Shown: positions 1-9,228 of the stretch, in pieces
Numbering within the stretch: the stretch's first letter is position 1
Layout: each line of letters starts with the position of its first letter
Assembly (NCBI GenBank): GCA_902514225.1
Contig: CABXPN010000003.1
Coordinates: 1-58,352, forward strand
Source: an uncultured Bacteroidota bacterium
Lineage (GTDB): Bacteria > Bacteroidota > Bacteroidia > Flavobacteriales > BACL11
Direction: 5' to 3'
DNA length: 58,352 nucleotides
Program-made: the position numbers and the translations under genes
The notes under the pieces: model-generated
The model's input: the letters and a program-made list of their open reading frames with translations, nothing else
Told to the model about the DNA's origin: nothing
Database searches by the model: none

Positions 1-1505
1 GTAAAATTGCTCGCAATTGGATCGGTACAACCATAATAACAACAAGAACCATCGTCCGTATTAGAACCTGGATAATAATTTACAGCAGTTGGATCAGTAC
101 ATCCATATATAACTAAAATACACGAACCATCATCACAAGTTGCTAATGGATTGTAGTTAAATGATATTGAATCCATACAACCGTAAACACAATAAATACA
201 TGAACCATCATCTATAGTAGCTGATGGATTATAGTTTATTGCAGTTGGATCTGTACATCCAGGCATTCCATAAAAACAACTTCCATCATCACAAGTCGCT
301 AAAGGATCATAATTAGTCGCTAAAGGATCCATACATCCATAGTCTGTTAAACAAGATCCATCATCATTATTAGCTAATGGATCATAATTACACGCAAGAG
401 GATTAGTACAACCACTAATCTGTTGAGTTCCCATTATGTCTATGTTGTCTATTGCAATATCACCAGCCCAAGAAGATCCAGTTATACCTTCAAATTCAAT
501 GATGAGAGTGTTCCCAGTAGAAGTTAAAGGAATCTGAGCTATGTTCCAACCCTGTCCTTGATTACCGTTTAAAGTCCATATTAAACTATTATTTGCATAA
601 ACATTTAATGTTCCCATAGCAGAACCATACATATTATAGTAAAAAGATAATGAAGGATTGGTCACATTACTTATATCAAAACACTCACTTGTTAATGTAA
701 AAGGCCCAACATTAGGATAATTTGGTGTTGAAGATTCTATAAACATATAATTACCTCCACCAGTTACATCATCTGTAGGACCAGTATTGTTTGACGGAGT
801 TCCTCCTGAATTTAATATCCAGTTACCAGCAGAACCAGTATTTGTCCAGCTACCAATACTGTTATTAAAATCTTCACTGTAAGGTAAAGTAGTCGTACAA
901 TAAGAGCAAGATCCATCATCTACTGTTGCGTTCGGGTCATAGTTAATTGCAGCTGGATCCGTGCATCCAGGATTACAAATAAGGTTTGAAGTAGTTTCAG
1001 ATGAACCAAATGCACCTCCACTCGCAACTATTGTCCCTCCATAAGTTAGAGTGTAAGAACCATTTCCATAACTACAGCAAATACCATCCCCATATGTATC
1101 ATATATTATAAAATCGTAACATTCATTACTATTTACACAAATGCTCCAACTATAATTTGTTGCATTAGAAGTCAAATCTCCAGCATTAATACTTGCAACA
1201 ACTACACCGCTTTGATTAACTAAATCCCAAGACGTTTCTGAAGGATAATTATCTGTTGTTATATTTATTAATAATTGACCTCCACCAAAACAACAAGATC
1301 CATCATCACATGTTGCGTTAGGGTCATAATTAGTAGCAGATGGATCAGTACACCCATCTGGCAATTGACAAGATCCATCATCATAACATGCAGCCGCATT
1401 ATAATTACACGCACTAACATCTATACATCCAGCAACATAACAACAAGATCCATCATCAATCGTTGCATTTGGATCGTAATTATATGCAGAAGAATTCGTA
1501 CATCC
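1..1505 (-). repeat. At least ten GCTDP-type Cys repeats within the M43 protease gene
   Basis: Nine complete units and one cut by the window edge each encode a version of GCTDP, NYDP and DDGSC, spaced about 25 residues apart. Three units follow the protease domain directly, one follows the beta module, and the rest are tandem at the C-terminal side. Conservation is at the protein level: DNA copies are only moderately similar, with shared stretches encoding DDGSC. Related single units occur twice in the neighbouring gene at 2496-6692. The motif is common in T9SS cargo; its function is not established, although the two Cys and the acidic DDG suggest disulfide or metal stabilisation. Confidence 0.9.
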
Positions 1506-2486
1506 ATAACCACTTCCTTGACAGCCATTACTAGTTAATAATCCTGATCTATATGTATTGATTGCACCAATCATTCTTGTTTTTTGATCTTGTGAGAACA
1601 TATTCATACATGCATCATCTGTATAATCCATATAATTCATAAACATATCTCCATAGGAACCATTACCACTACAATTTGAAGTAGAAGGATAATTAGGACA
1701 TCCATAATTTGATCCAGAATGTTCTGGAGTGTCATTACAATAATCATTCCCACAATTTGCATCTCCCCATATATGTCTTAAGTTTAAATAATGTCCAACC
1801 TCATGAGTAGCAGTTCTTCCTAAGTTAAAAGGATATGTTGCCGTACCTGTATTACCAAAATAAGCATAATCACACACAACACCATCAGAACTTGAATTTC
1901 CCCCAGGGAATTGAGCGTAACCTAAAATACCACCACTAATATCACAAACCCAAATATTTAAATATTCTGAAGTATTCCAAGCATCAATACCACCTGAAGA
2001 TGAGTATTTTACACCATCATTTGTGCTAAATGAAGATTGAGAAGTAGATGTTCTGGTTATACCTGTTGTACTATTTCCATTCGGATCCGTAGTAGCAAGA
2101 CAAAACTCTATCTCGCAATCAGCAGCTACTGATTGAAATGCAGAGGGAGTGTTTGAAGCGTCAGAATTTAATCTTCTGAAATCTTCATTTAATATATCAA
2201 TCTGAGATTGAACTTGAGCAGTACTTATATTTTCATTAGAATTATAATAAACTACATGTACAACAACTGGTATTGTTATAATAGTTGGATTTGAACTTTC
2301 CGGTTGATTATCTATCCATCTTTGAAGATTATTCTCATTCTTCTGCATTCTTTCTTCCAACAAAGGGTCTTGAGACTTAAGAAACTCAAGATGTTCCATT
2401 GTTCCGCAATTCCTGATTTGAGAAAAGGAAAAAAGAGAACTAAATAAAAAAAGAATTAATAGTGTTTTTTTATTCTTATAATCCAT
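1..2486 (-). CDS. Secreted M43 (pappalysin-like) zinc metalloprotease with Cys-rich repeats, C-terminus beyond window
   Basis: The gene runs off the left edge; 828 codons are visible. It starts at the ATG at 2486 with a clear signal peptide (MDYKNK, a Leu/Phe core, then SFSQ). The zinc site HEVGHYLNLRH sits at residues 228-238 and is followed by WGD; a Met-turn MNYMDY lies at 283-288. These are hallmarks of the M43 metalloprotease family. From residue ~328 come repeats of about 25 residues (GCTDP, NYDP, DDGSC), interrupted by a ~75-residue beta module and a MAM / choice-of-anchor J-like domain (begins CTTTLPYSEDF). The last repeats run into the window edge. A T9SS sorting domain is expected beyond it but not seen. 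It lies 9 nt downstream of the next secreted-protein gene on the same strand, so the two are probably co-transcribed. Likely role: extracellular protein degradation. The protease call is firm; the substrate is unknown. Confidence 0.9.
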   Translation of the reverse strand, partial: MDYKNKKTLLILFLFSSLFSFSQIRNCGTMEHLEFLKSQDPLLEERMQKNENNLQRWIDNQPESSNPTIITIPVVVHVVYYNSNENISTAQVQSQIDILNEDFRRLNSDASNTPSAFQSVAADCEIEFCLATTDPNGNSTTGITRTSTSQSSFSTNDGVKYSSSGGIDAWNTSEYLNIWVCDISGGILGYAQFPGGNSSSDGVVCDYAYFGNTGTATYPFNLGRTATHEVGHYLNLRHIWGDANCGNDYCNDTPEHSGSNYGCPNYPSTSNCSGNGSYGDMFMNYMDYTDDACMNMFSQDQKTRMIGAINTYRSGLLTSNGCQGSGYGCTNSSAYNYDPNATIDDGSCCYVAGCIDVSACNYNAAACYDDGSCQLPDGCTDPSATNYDPNATCDDGSCCFGGGQLLINITTDNYPSETSWDLVNQSGVVVASINAGDLTSNATNYSWSICVNSNECYDFIIYDTYGDGICCSYGNGSYTLTYGGTIVASGGAFGSSETTSNLICNPGCTDPAAINYDPNATVDDGSCSYCTTTLPYSEDFNNSIGSWTNTGSAGNWILNSGGTPSNNTGPTDDVTGGGNYMFIESSTPNYPNVGPFTLTSECFDISNVTNPSLSFYYNMYGSAMGTLNVYANNSLIWTLNGNQGQGWNIAQIPLTSTGNTLIIEFEGITGSSWAGDIAIDNIDIMGTQQISGCTNPLACNYDPLANNDDGSCLTDYGCMDPLATNYDPLATCDDGSCFYGMPGCTDPTAINYNPSATIDDGSCIYCVYGCMDSISFNYNPLATCDDGSCILVIYGCTDPTAVNYYPGSNTDDGSCCYYGCTDPIASNF

Positions 2487-2495
2487 CTCTTGTAT

Positions 2496-5400
2496 TTATT
2501 TTATAATTATTTTATTTTTATAAATTCCTAATTCAGTTTGTAATTCAATAAAATATATCCCTTTAGAAAATCTAGAAAGATTTATTTGTTTTGAACTCTC
2601 TCCTATTTTTAATTCTTCAGAAAAGATTACATCTCCTATAGAGTTTACGATTAATATATTTGAATTGTTATCAAAAACCTTATTAAATTCTATAGTAAAC
2701 AATCCAGATGAAGGATTTGGATAGATGGAAATATTCGATAATATTTCAGAATTAATTCCAGTTGCACATGTGTCAACATAAACCCATATATCTTCTTTAG
2801 ATATACATCCATTTGAATCCTTTGCAGAAAGCAGATACCAAGTATCTATATCAGGAGAAGAAACCAACCTATCATCAACTAAAATAGTATTACCATTTGC
2901 GTCAGACCACCAATAATCAACAAATCCATCAGAACCTTCTAATACTACAGAATCTCCTAAACAAATTACAGGAGGATTTGGATTTGAAAATATATTTAAA
3001 GATGGAGATTGAAAATAATTAAGATTTGTGTATACTAAACTATCGCAACTATTTGACGCTATAAAATTATCTACATATATTCCTGGAACATCATAAATAT
3101 TATTTCCTACAACAATACTATCTCCTTCACAAATAAACTGTTCAATAATTGGCATTATTTCTATATCATAATAAAAATAATAATACTGATTACCAGCACC
3201 AGAAGAAGTAATATCTACCGCCCCTATATTAAACGGATAAGCAATTGAGTTTCCATTTCCAGCATTATTTCTATATAAACCTGAATTTCCTCCATCTATT
3301 CCTAATTGATAGTCTGTTCCTGGAGGAATTAAGAAATCGAAAATTAAACTCTGAGCTCCTGGATAAACAGTATGTGTTACGTCATCTATAACAACTCCAT
3401 TATCATCTCTCAGCTCAAAAGTTACAACATTAACATCTTCAGAATAAACTGTTGCAGATTTAAGTAAAGACATCACGTTGGCGTCTAAGATTAAATATCC
3501 ATTATAGTTACTAAAATCGCCAGGAGATGAACTAGTATCTGGTAATCCTCCATTAATAGTATTGTAATTTGCCGTTACTACATTTAGATAAGTAGTAACC
3601 ATACTATCACATCCATTTAACGTAACAAGTGTATCAGAATAAACTCCTGCATGATAATATATATTGTTTCCAACAGAAATACTATCTCCAATACAAATGG
3701 TTTGTTGATTTATTCCTGTAATAGTGAAAATCGTAACTGTAGTTATTACAACACTATCGCATCCATTAGAAGAGGTTAATGTATCTAAATACGTTCCAGA
3801 TGTAAAATAAGTACTTGTACCCACCGTAACACTATCGCCTAAACAAATAGTCAGGTTATTAAAACTTGATCCACCTACAATACTATCAACTACTAAAATA
3901 GTTGTAACTATACTATCGCAACCGTACATTGTTGATAGTGTATCTGAATAAGTTCCTGTAGAATCATAAATATTTGAACCAATAGAATAAGTTTCACCAC
4001 TACAGATTGTCTGATTATTTGTTAAAGATGCATTTGGATGAACCACTAAATTAGTAAACACCAAACTATCGCATCCAATAGATGAAGTTAGACTATCCGT
4101 GTAAAGTCCTGTTGTGTTATAAACACTTCCAGCAACCACAATACTATCTCCATCACATATTGAATAGTTAGTTGGTTGTGAAGATTGTCTTACTTCAATA
4201 TCATAAAAGAAGTAATAATAATTTCCTCCAGCACTAGATGATGTAACAGCAGCTAACGATCCAAAATTATATGGGTAATTTACTCCAGAATTATGTCTGA
4301 ATAAGTCATTACTACCTCCACTTACTCCTAATTCATAATCTGATCCAGCAGACATATTATAATTAAAGTAAATTCTATGTCCTCCAGGGATGATGTTAGC
4401 AGTTACAGAGTCTAATACATTTCCATTATTATCTCTTACTTCAAAAGTTGTTAATGTTGTATCGTCTGCATATATAACTGCAGAAACTAACTCTGAAGGC
4501 ATATAACAACTCAATTCTAAACTCTGCTGACCTGAATAAAAATTACCTCCTCCTACTATGTTATTTGGAATACCACCAAATATAGAATTAAACTGAGAAT
4601 ATATAGTTAAATTAGTATGAACAATACTATCACAGCCTATAGAACTCTGTATAGTGTCTGTGTAACTTCCTGCAACATTATAAACCGAATTACCAACAAT
4701 CAAGCTATCTCCATCGCAAATTGTGATATCTTGATAAGTAGGTGTTTGAACAGTTACATTTGTAGTAATAGTACTGTCACATCCAGATGAGTTAGTTAAG
4801 ACGTCAACATAAGAACCTGTTGAGTTGTACACACTAGAACCTACCACCACACTATCTCCATCGCAAATCGTAACATCATTAACTGTTGAGGAAGCTGATG
4901 TACTTAAAACAGTCAGTGTAGTAGTAATTATACTATCACATCCGTTGAAAGCAAGTAAGGTGTCTGAATACACTCCTGTTGAATCGTAGGTATTATTACC
5001 AACAGTTATAGATAATCCGTTACAAATAGTATCTGTAATAGAAGTGTATGAATTAGTAGTGCTATCACAAGCACAAGTGTTGTGAAATCCAATGTTAGTC
5101 CAATCATTTTGTGATAAAACAATCCATTGTGAATTCACCGGATCAGTTCCTGCAGCATTTGTCCAAGAAGTATCTCCTTGAGATATTGCACATTTTCTTA
5201 TAAGAGTATGATCTCTAGTGGCGTCATTTACACCAGCTACATCCCATCCTTGTCCTGGATCTCCATTCCAATCTCCAATCCAATCCAAAATCTGATAACC
5301 TCCAGCAGAAGGAGACATAGGACTACCAGGATTATTACCATAAACTAAAGCAAATCCATCATCTCCATTACTTAAAGAGCCGTAATCCATATCCGCTTCA

Positions 5401-6692
5401 ACTAAAATAAATGCATCAGAAGATGGATGAACAACAACATAAACATCATTTGGAAGTATCACAGCAGCCGAATCAAAATCAACCCAATATTCATATACGC
5501 CAACTCCATTACCAGGATTATTACTAACCCTAGCAAAAGCGTAATTAGTTAAGTCTACAGTATCAGAAGTTGGATTATATACTTCAAAATATTTATTATT
5601 ACTACTACCCTCTGCATATTCTGAGAAGAAAAGATTCTGAGCTGGAGGTAGTGAATAGATACAACTTCCATCATCACAAATAGCTAATGGATTATAATTA
5701 CTAGCTATAGAGTCCGTACATCCTCCAGGATTAACAATAATCTGAGCTACAGTTGATACAATGCTATTACATCCTCCTGATGAAAAATTTATAACACAAT
5801 AATAGTAATAAAGTCCTGCAATGCTAGTACTTGGAGAATAAGTACTATTATTAGCACCAGCTATTGCTATTCCTCCTGTGTTATTATTTACTGTATTCTC
5901 ATACCACTGATATTGTGGTGTACCTGCACCATTTTGATAACTCACACTCAATGGAGTGATGGTTGCTCCTACACATACATTCGCTGATTGAGGTTGGAAA
6001 GTTAGTATAGGAGCAGGAATAATTACTAGTGTTGATGTATTAGATGTAACATAAGAACATCCTGGTCCACTAATAACGCAGTAATAATAGAAAGATCCAG
6101 CCATAGAAGATGGAGGTGAGTAAGAAGAACTTGTAGCACCAGCTATTGCTATTCCTCCTGTGTTACTATTTACTGTATTAGAGTACCATTGGTATATATA
6201 AGGTCCATTACAAGCAGAAATTGTTACTGATAAAGGAACAATAATTCCACCTTGACAGATCGTCTGAGATGAAGGAGATTGTGTAACTACACAATAAATA
6301 CAACTACTATCATCAATTGTGGCTATAGAATCATAATTACAAGCAAGTGGATCTGTACATCCAGGTTGATTAACAATAATAATGCCAGTCATTCCTGGAA
6401 TATGCGGGTCACATTGATAATTATATGTTCCAGACAATGAAAAGACATGTGTAAAAGTCCATCCAGATGATACAGAATTACCAAAACCTTCTGGATTCAA
6501 GGGAAATGTTGATAATGTTGCATTAACATTGTGAAAACCACCAGTATTAACCCAATTGACTGTGTCTCCAACGTTAATTGTTAAGCTATCCGGAGAAAAT
6601 GTCATCCCAGCAGTATTAATTGTTTGTACTTGCGAGAATGCAGTTGAAAAAGTAAATAAAAAGGCAGTTAAAAGATGTAGTCGTAGTTTCAT
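2496..6692 (-). CDS. Giant T9SS type A cargo with N-terminal cupredoxin, lamin-tail domain and eight tandem repeats
   Basis: 1398 residues. Residues 1-21 are a signal peptide ending AFSQ. Residues ~22-108 form a plastocyanin-like cupredoxin with a complete type 1 copper ligand set: H54, C94, H97 and M101. Next come a GCTDP unit, two Ig-like modules (~130-320), a second GCTDP unit and a lamin-tail domain (FFSEYAEGSSNNKYFEVYN). Eight repeats of the form ICDGDS...VYN...G.Y.D...GCDS follow, interrupted by two copies of a ~135-residue beta module. The last ~80 residues (SIYPNPSSGLFTIEF...GIYFIEL) are a classical T9SS type A sorting domain, so the protein should be exported and anchored at the cell surface. 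It lies upstream of, and close to, the M43 protease gene. Domain calls are strong; the biological role is unknown. Confidence 0.88.
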   Translation of the reverse strand: MKLRLHLLTAFLFTFSTAFSQVQTINTAGMTFSPDSLTINVGDTVNWVNTGGFHNVNATLSTFPLNPEGFGNSVSSGWTFTHVFSLSGTYNYQCDPHIPGMTGIIIVNQPGCTDPLACNYDSIATIDDSSCIYCVVTQSPSSQTICQGGIIVPLSVTISACNGPYIYQWYSNTVNSNTGGIAIAGATSSSYSPPSSMAGSFYYYCVISGPGCSYVTSNTSTLVIIPAPILTFQPQSANVCVGATITPLSVSYQNGAGTPQYQWYENTVNNNTGGIAIAGANNSTYSPSTSIAGLYYYYCVINFSSGGCNSIVSTVAQIIVNPGGCTDSIASNYNPLAICDDGSCIYSLPPAQNLFFSEYAEGSSNNKYFEVYNPTSDTVDLTNYAFARVSNNPGNGVGVYEYWVDFDSAAVILPNDVYVVVHPSSDAFILVEADMDYGSLSNGDDGFALVYGNNPGSPMSPSAGGYQILDWIGDWNGDPGQGWDVAGVNDATRDHTLIRKCAISQGDTSWTNAAGTDPVNSQWIVLSQNDWTNIGFHNTCACDSTTNSYTSITDTICNGLSITVGNNTYDSTGVYSDTLLAFNGCDSIITTTLTVLSTSASSTVNDVTICDGDSVVVGSSVYNSTGSYVDVLTNSSGCDSTITTNVTVQTPTYQDITICDGDSLIVGNSVYNVAGSYTDTIQSSIGCDSIVHTNLTIYSQFNSIFGGIPNNIVGGGNFYSGQQSLELSCYMPSELVSAVIYADDTTLTTFEVRDNNGNVLDSVTANIIPGGHRIYFNYNMSAGSDYELGVSGGSNDLFRHNSGVNYPYNFGSLAAVTSSSAGGNYYYFFYDIEVRQSSQPTNYSICDGDSIVVAGSVYNTTGLYTDSLTSSIGCDSLVFTNLVVHPNASLTNNQTICSGETYSIGSNIYDSTGTYSDTLSTMYGCDSIVTTILVVDSIVGGSSFNNLTICLGDSVTVGTSTYFTSGTYLDTLTSSNGCDSVVITTVTIFTITGINQQTICIGDSISVGNNIYYHAGVYSDTLVTLNGCDSMVTTYLNVVTANYNTINGGLPDTSSSPGDFSNYNGYLILDANVMSLLKSATVYSEDVNVVTFELRDDNGVVIDDVTHTVYPGAQSLIFDFLIPPGTDYQLGIDGGNSGLYRNNAGNGNSIAYPFNIGAVDITSSGAGNQYYYFYYDIEIMPIIEQFICEGDSIVVGNNIYDVPGIYVDNFIASNSCDSLVYTNLNYFQSPSLNIFSNPNPPVICLGDSVVLEGSDGFVDYWWSDANGNTILVDDRLVSSPDIDTWYLLSAKDSNGCISKEDIWVYVDTCATGINSEILSNISIYPNPSSGLFTIEFNKVFDNNSNILIVNSIGDVIFSEELKIGESSKQINLSRFSKGIYFIELQTELGIYKNKIIIK
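2990..5045 (-). repeat. Eight tandem protein repeats plus a duplicated beta module
   Basis: Eight ~42-residue units share ICDGDS at the start and GCDS near the end. Three units precede the first ~135-residue module (about 4170-4615), four lie between the modules, and one follows the second module (about 3148-3575). The two modules are clearly homologous: both begin with GG.P, contain F.[LV]RD[DN]NG and end YYYF.YDIE. The pattern suggests duplication of a larger cassette rather than of single units. Boundaries are approximate. Confidence 0.85.
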
Positions 6693-6725
6693 GGTTTTAA
6701 GTTTTATTTTGGTTTGTAAATATAC

Positions 6726-6760
6726 AAAAAAAATCCCAATGATTTCTCAAAGGGATTTTT
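6726..6760 (-). terminator. Rho-independent terminator of the zapA-6S-rny unit
   Basis: Read on the minus strand, a 9-bp stem (AAAAATCCC with GGGATTTTT) closes a loop that can form a further small TGA/TCA stem, and the hairpin runs straight into a T tract. It starts 25 nt after the rny stop codon, so it most likely ends the rny transcript before the next secreted-protein gene. Confidence 0.75.
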
Positions 6761-6784
6761 AAAAATTAACAACTAAAAAACAAC

Positions 6785-8323
6785 CTACTTAGCGTATGAT
6801 ATCGCCCTAGTTTCTCTGATAACAGTAACCTTAACCTGTCCAGGATAAGTCATGTCATTTTGTATTTTTTCAGATATTTTAAAAGATAATTTATTAGCAT
6901 CTGCATCTGTTACTTTCTCGCTTTCTACAACTACTCTAAGTTCTCTACCCGCTTGTATTGCAAAAGATTTTGTAACACCAGGGAAGGTAAGTGCAGTGTC
7001 CTCTAACTCTTTAATTCTGCTTATATACGAATCTAATATTTGTCTTCTTGCCCCTGGTCTTGCTCCCGAAACAGCATCACACACTTGTATAAGCGGAGAA
7101 ATTAAAGATGTCATTTCTACTTCATCATGGTGGGCACCAATTGCATTACAAATGTCAGGCTTCTCACCATGTTTTTCGGCAAGTTGCATTCCTAAAATAG
7201 CATGCGGAGTTTCTGCATTATCATCAGGTACCTTACCAATATCATGCAAAAGTCCTGCTCTCTTTGCAGATTTACTATCCAATCCTAGTTCTGCAGCCAT
7301 TGTAGCACAAAGGTTAGCTGTTTCTCTGGAGTGTTGTAATAAATTCTGTCCGTAAGAAGATCTATATCTCATTCTCCCTACCATTCTGATAAGTTCAGGA
7401 TGTAAACCATGAATACCAAGATCAATAGTAGTTTTCTTACCTATTTCAATAATTTCATCATTTATTTCCTTAGTAGTTTTTCTAACTATCTCTTCAATTC
7501 TGGCCGGATGTATTCTACCATCAGTTACCAATTTATGTAACGAAAGTCTTGCAATCTCTCTCCTTACAGAATCAAAACAAGATAAAATAATTGCTTCAGG
7601 TGTATCATCTACAATAACATCTACTCCAGTTGCTTCCTCAAAAGCACGGATATTTCTACCTTCTCTACCAATAATCCTACCTTTAATATCATCAGATTCT
7701 ATATTAAAGACAGATACTGCATTTTCAATAGATTGTTCGGTTGCAGTTCTTTGTATTGTTTGTATAACAATCTTTTTAGCTTCCTGATTTGCAGTAAGCT
7801 TCGCCTCTTCAATAGTATCCTGAATAATAGATAAAGCTTCTGTTTTTGCTTCATCTTTTAAAGTCTCAACTAATTCAGTTTTTGCCTGTTCTGCACTTAA
7901 ATTAGATATTTCTTCTAATTGTAAAATTATCTTTTTCTTACTAGCATCAAGGTCTTCTTGTTTATTGTTTTGTATTCCTATTTGCTTCTCTAAGATTGAT
8001 TTTTCTTCCGTAAGTTCCTTCTCTTTACGGTTCATTTCTCCTAGTCTTTGGTTAAGTCTGGTTTCTTTTTCCTTAACTCTGGTCTGAGATTTATTCAACT
8101 CTCTGTTTTTTTCATTTATCGATTTTTCATGTGCTGATTTTAACTCGATAAATTTCTCTTTGGCTTGTAATACCTTTTCTTTTTTTATTCTTTCCGCCTC
8201 TTTTTTGGCATCATCAATAATACTTTTGCTTTTAGCAACATCTGTATTTTTAAGAACAAAGAAAGTGATAACTGCACCAACTAAAAGGGTTACTACCCCA
8301 ACTATAATTGTAATCGGATCCAT
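6785..8323 (-). CDS. rny: Ribonuclease Y
   Basis: 512 residues, the usual length for RNase Y, the membrane-anchored endoribonuclease that initiates decay of many mRNAs. Residues ~3-25 are a single membrane segment ([15 protein letters not shown]). A long charged coiled coil follows (~30-190), then a KH RNA-binding domain with [15 protein letters not shown], and an HD phosphohydrolase domain with the metal-binding HD pair at 360-361 (HDIGKVPDD) and a later HHDE. The start at the ATG at 8323 fits the conserved short N-terminus. It lies downstream of zapA and the 6S-like RNA on the same strand and is followed by a good terminator. Confidence 0.97.
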   Translation of the reverse strand: MDPITIIVGVVTLLVGAVITFFVLKNTDVAKSKSIIDDAKKEAERIKKEKVLQAKEKFIELKSAHEKSINEKNRELNKSQTRVKEKETRLNQRLGEMNRKEKELTEEKSILEKQIGIQNNKQEDLDASKKKIILQLEEISNLSAEQAKTELVETLKDEAKTEALSIIQDTIEEAKLTANQEAKKIVIQTIQRTATEQSIENAVSVFNIESDDIKGRIIGREGRNIRAFEEATGVDVIVDDTPEAIILSCFDSVRREIARLSLHKLVTDGRIHPARIEEIVRKTTKEINDEIIEIGKKTTIDLGIHGLHPELIRMVGRMRYRSSYGQNLLQHSRETANLCATMAAELGLDSKSAKRAGLLHDIGKVPDDNAETPHAILGMQLAEKHGEKPDICNAIGAHHDEVEMTSLISPLIQVCDAVSGARPGARRQILDSYISRIKELEDTALTFPGVTKSFAIQAGRELRVVVESEKVTDADANKLSFKISEKIQNDMTYPGQVKVTVIRETRAISYAK

Positions 8324-8346
8324 TTGTTTTGTTTTGTTTGGTTAAT

Positions 8347-8528
8347 AAAAAAACCCACACTAGTTCTGTTAAATTCCTAATAATATAGGGATAAAGATGC
8401 CAACCAGTCTCAAACGTCCACTGTTCTCTGTAAAGAGAAACCCTAATGGGTTGAGGCCTGCTTTTGAAAAGTCGAGTCATACTCTAATTTCTTAAATGTT
8501 GAATTTAACAATTATAACTAATGCGGGT
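8347..8528 (-). ncRNA. ssrS: Candidate 6S RNA between zapA and rny
   Basis: The 229-nt gap between zapA and rny encodes, on the minus strand, an RNA of about 180 nt that folds as one long rod. The outer stem of 13 bp (8516-8528 with 8353-8365, two G-U pairs) continues after a small internal loop into a perfect 10-bp stem (8501-8510 with 8367-8376). A large, poorly paired central region follows. The tip is a 6-bp hairpin with a 4-nt loop (8424-8439), with shorter helices (AACC/GGTT, AAAG/CTTT) below it. A run of seven T (8347-8353) directly follows the outer stem. Length, rod shape with central bubble and proximity to zapA are all as in 6S RNA, the RNA that binds RNA polymerase holoenzyme; zapA-6S linkage is well known in proteobacteria. 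No TAnnTTTG box was found just upstream, so it may be processed from the zapA transcript. Family assignment is inferred; the folding is read directly. Confidence 0.68.
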
Positions 8529-8552
8529 AATTAATTTATGTAAAAGAACTAT

Positions 8553-8831
8553 TTATATTTCTGACAAAGCAGATTCAATACTTTTTAAGGTTGATTTTAT
8601 TGAAGCGTCTTCCTTTTCAGTATTATTATTTACAGACTCTAGTTTTGTTGCAATTTCAATCAGACACATAGCTAATAAATCTTGTCTATCTTTAATTGCG
8701 TAATTTTTTTCATAAAACTTTAATCGTTCTTCAATTTTTTTTACCGACTTACGAATGTTTTCTTCCGAATCTCGGTTAATAGTCATAGGATAAGTCCTAT
8801 TTGCTATATTTATTTTAATCTTTAACGACAT
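8553..8831 (-). CDS. zapA: Cell division protein ZapA
   Basis: 92 residues from the ATG at 8831 (MSLKIKINIANRTYP). The reading frame extends 16 codons further upstream, but the ZapA family begins with this short beta strand and then the R.Y.(M/L) segment, so the internal ATG is preferred. The N-terminal globular part (INIANRTYPMTINRDSEENIRKS) is followed by a long helix (residues ~35-90) that forms the coiled-coil dimer/tetramer in ZapA. ZapA binds and bundles FtsZ at the division site. The frame start overlaps the end of the upstream coiled-coil gene; with the chosen start the two genes are 23 nt apart. Confidence 0.85.
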   Translation of the reverse strand: MSLKIKINIANRTYPMTINRDSEENIRKSVKKIEERLKFYEKNYAIKDRQDLLAMCLIEIATKLESVNNNTEKEDASIKSTLKSIESALSEI

Positions 8832-8854
8832 TCTAAAACTAAATGTTCTGTATT

Positions 8855-9139
8855 CTACTTGTTCAAAAGTGCAATGCACTTGTCTATCTCCCGCACGTAC
8901 TCATTTATTTTTTGTCGGCTTTCTTTATTTATTTCGCTTTCCTGAGTAGCTACCGACTTTGTTATTCTTAATAACTTTATCTTTTCTTCTAAACTTTTAA
9001 TCAGATTATTTTTTTCATTCAAATCTGATTTTAGTTTTTCGTTCATCAACAAAATTTCCTCTTTTTCTGATTGTGAAGAACGATATAACGATATGATTTT
9101 CAGTACTTTTTTCTCTATGTTCTCTACTACTTCTTTCAT
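8855..9139 (-). CDS. Small coiled-coil protein upstream of zapA
   Basis: 94 residues, almost entirely predicted coiled coil: two charged heptad-rich helices (~10-60 and ~65-94) with no membrane segment or signal peptide. It is the first gene of the zapA unit, so a role as a ZapA/ZapB-like partner in Z-ring organisation is an inference from position and shape only; no catalytic motif is visible. A TAnnTTTG box lies 17 nt before its ATG. Confidence 0.75.
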   Translation of the reverse strand: MKEVVENIEKKVLKIISLYRSSQSEKEEILLMNEKLKSDLNEKNNLIKSLEEKIKLLRITKSVATQESEINKESRQKINEYVREIDKCIALLNK

Positions 9140-9155
9140 ATTGTTTTGTTGTTAC

Positions 9156-9163
9156 AAACTTAT
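9156..9163 (-). promoter_or_regulatory. TAnnTTTG promoter box for the zapA-6S-rny unit
   Basis: On the minus strand TAAGTTTG matches the Bacteroidota -7 consensus TAnnTTTG exactly and ends 16 nt before the ATG of the coiled-coil gene. No convincing TTG -33 element at the usual spacing was seen. It faces away from the box at 9198-9205, giving a divergent promoter pair. Confidence 0.5.
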
Positions 9164-9197
9164 AGATTTATTAGCAATTTATAATACTATTTGATGT

Positions 9198-9205
9198 TAT
9201 ATTTG
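9198..9205 (+). promoter_or_regulatory. TAnnTTTG promoter box for the M23 peptidase gene
   Basis: TATATTTG matches the Bacteroidota -7 consensus and lies 23 nt upstream of the ATG at 9229. A -33 TTG at canonical spacing is not obvious. Confidence 0.5.
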
Positions 9206-9228
9206 TAAATATTTTTAAAAATCAATTC

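Noticed and set aside
1..1505. CRISPR-like spaced repeats at the left end
   Set aside because: The repeats are coding, vary in DNA sequence, keep one reading frame and encode GCTDP units; spacing is not constant.
1275..1538. 87-residue plus-strand frame rich in Ile, Thr and Ser
   Set aside because: Antisense of the GCTDP repeat array; the low-complexity composition comes from the repeats.
6852..7355. 167-residue plus-strand frame opposite rny
   Set aside because: Antisense shadow of the conserved KH/HD region; no start context and no recognisable family.
8250..8480. 76-residue minus-strand reading frame across the rny start and the RNA gap
   Set aside because: It overlaps the rod-shaped RNA and the rny N-terminus in another frame; composition is not protein-like and no motif is present.
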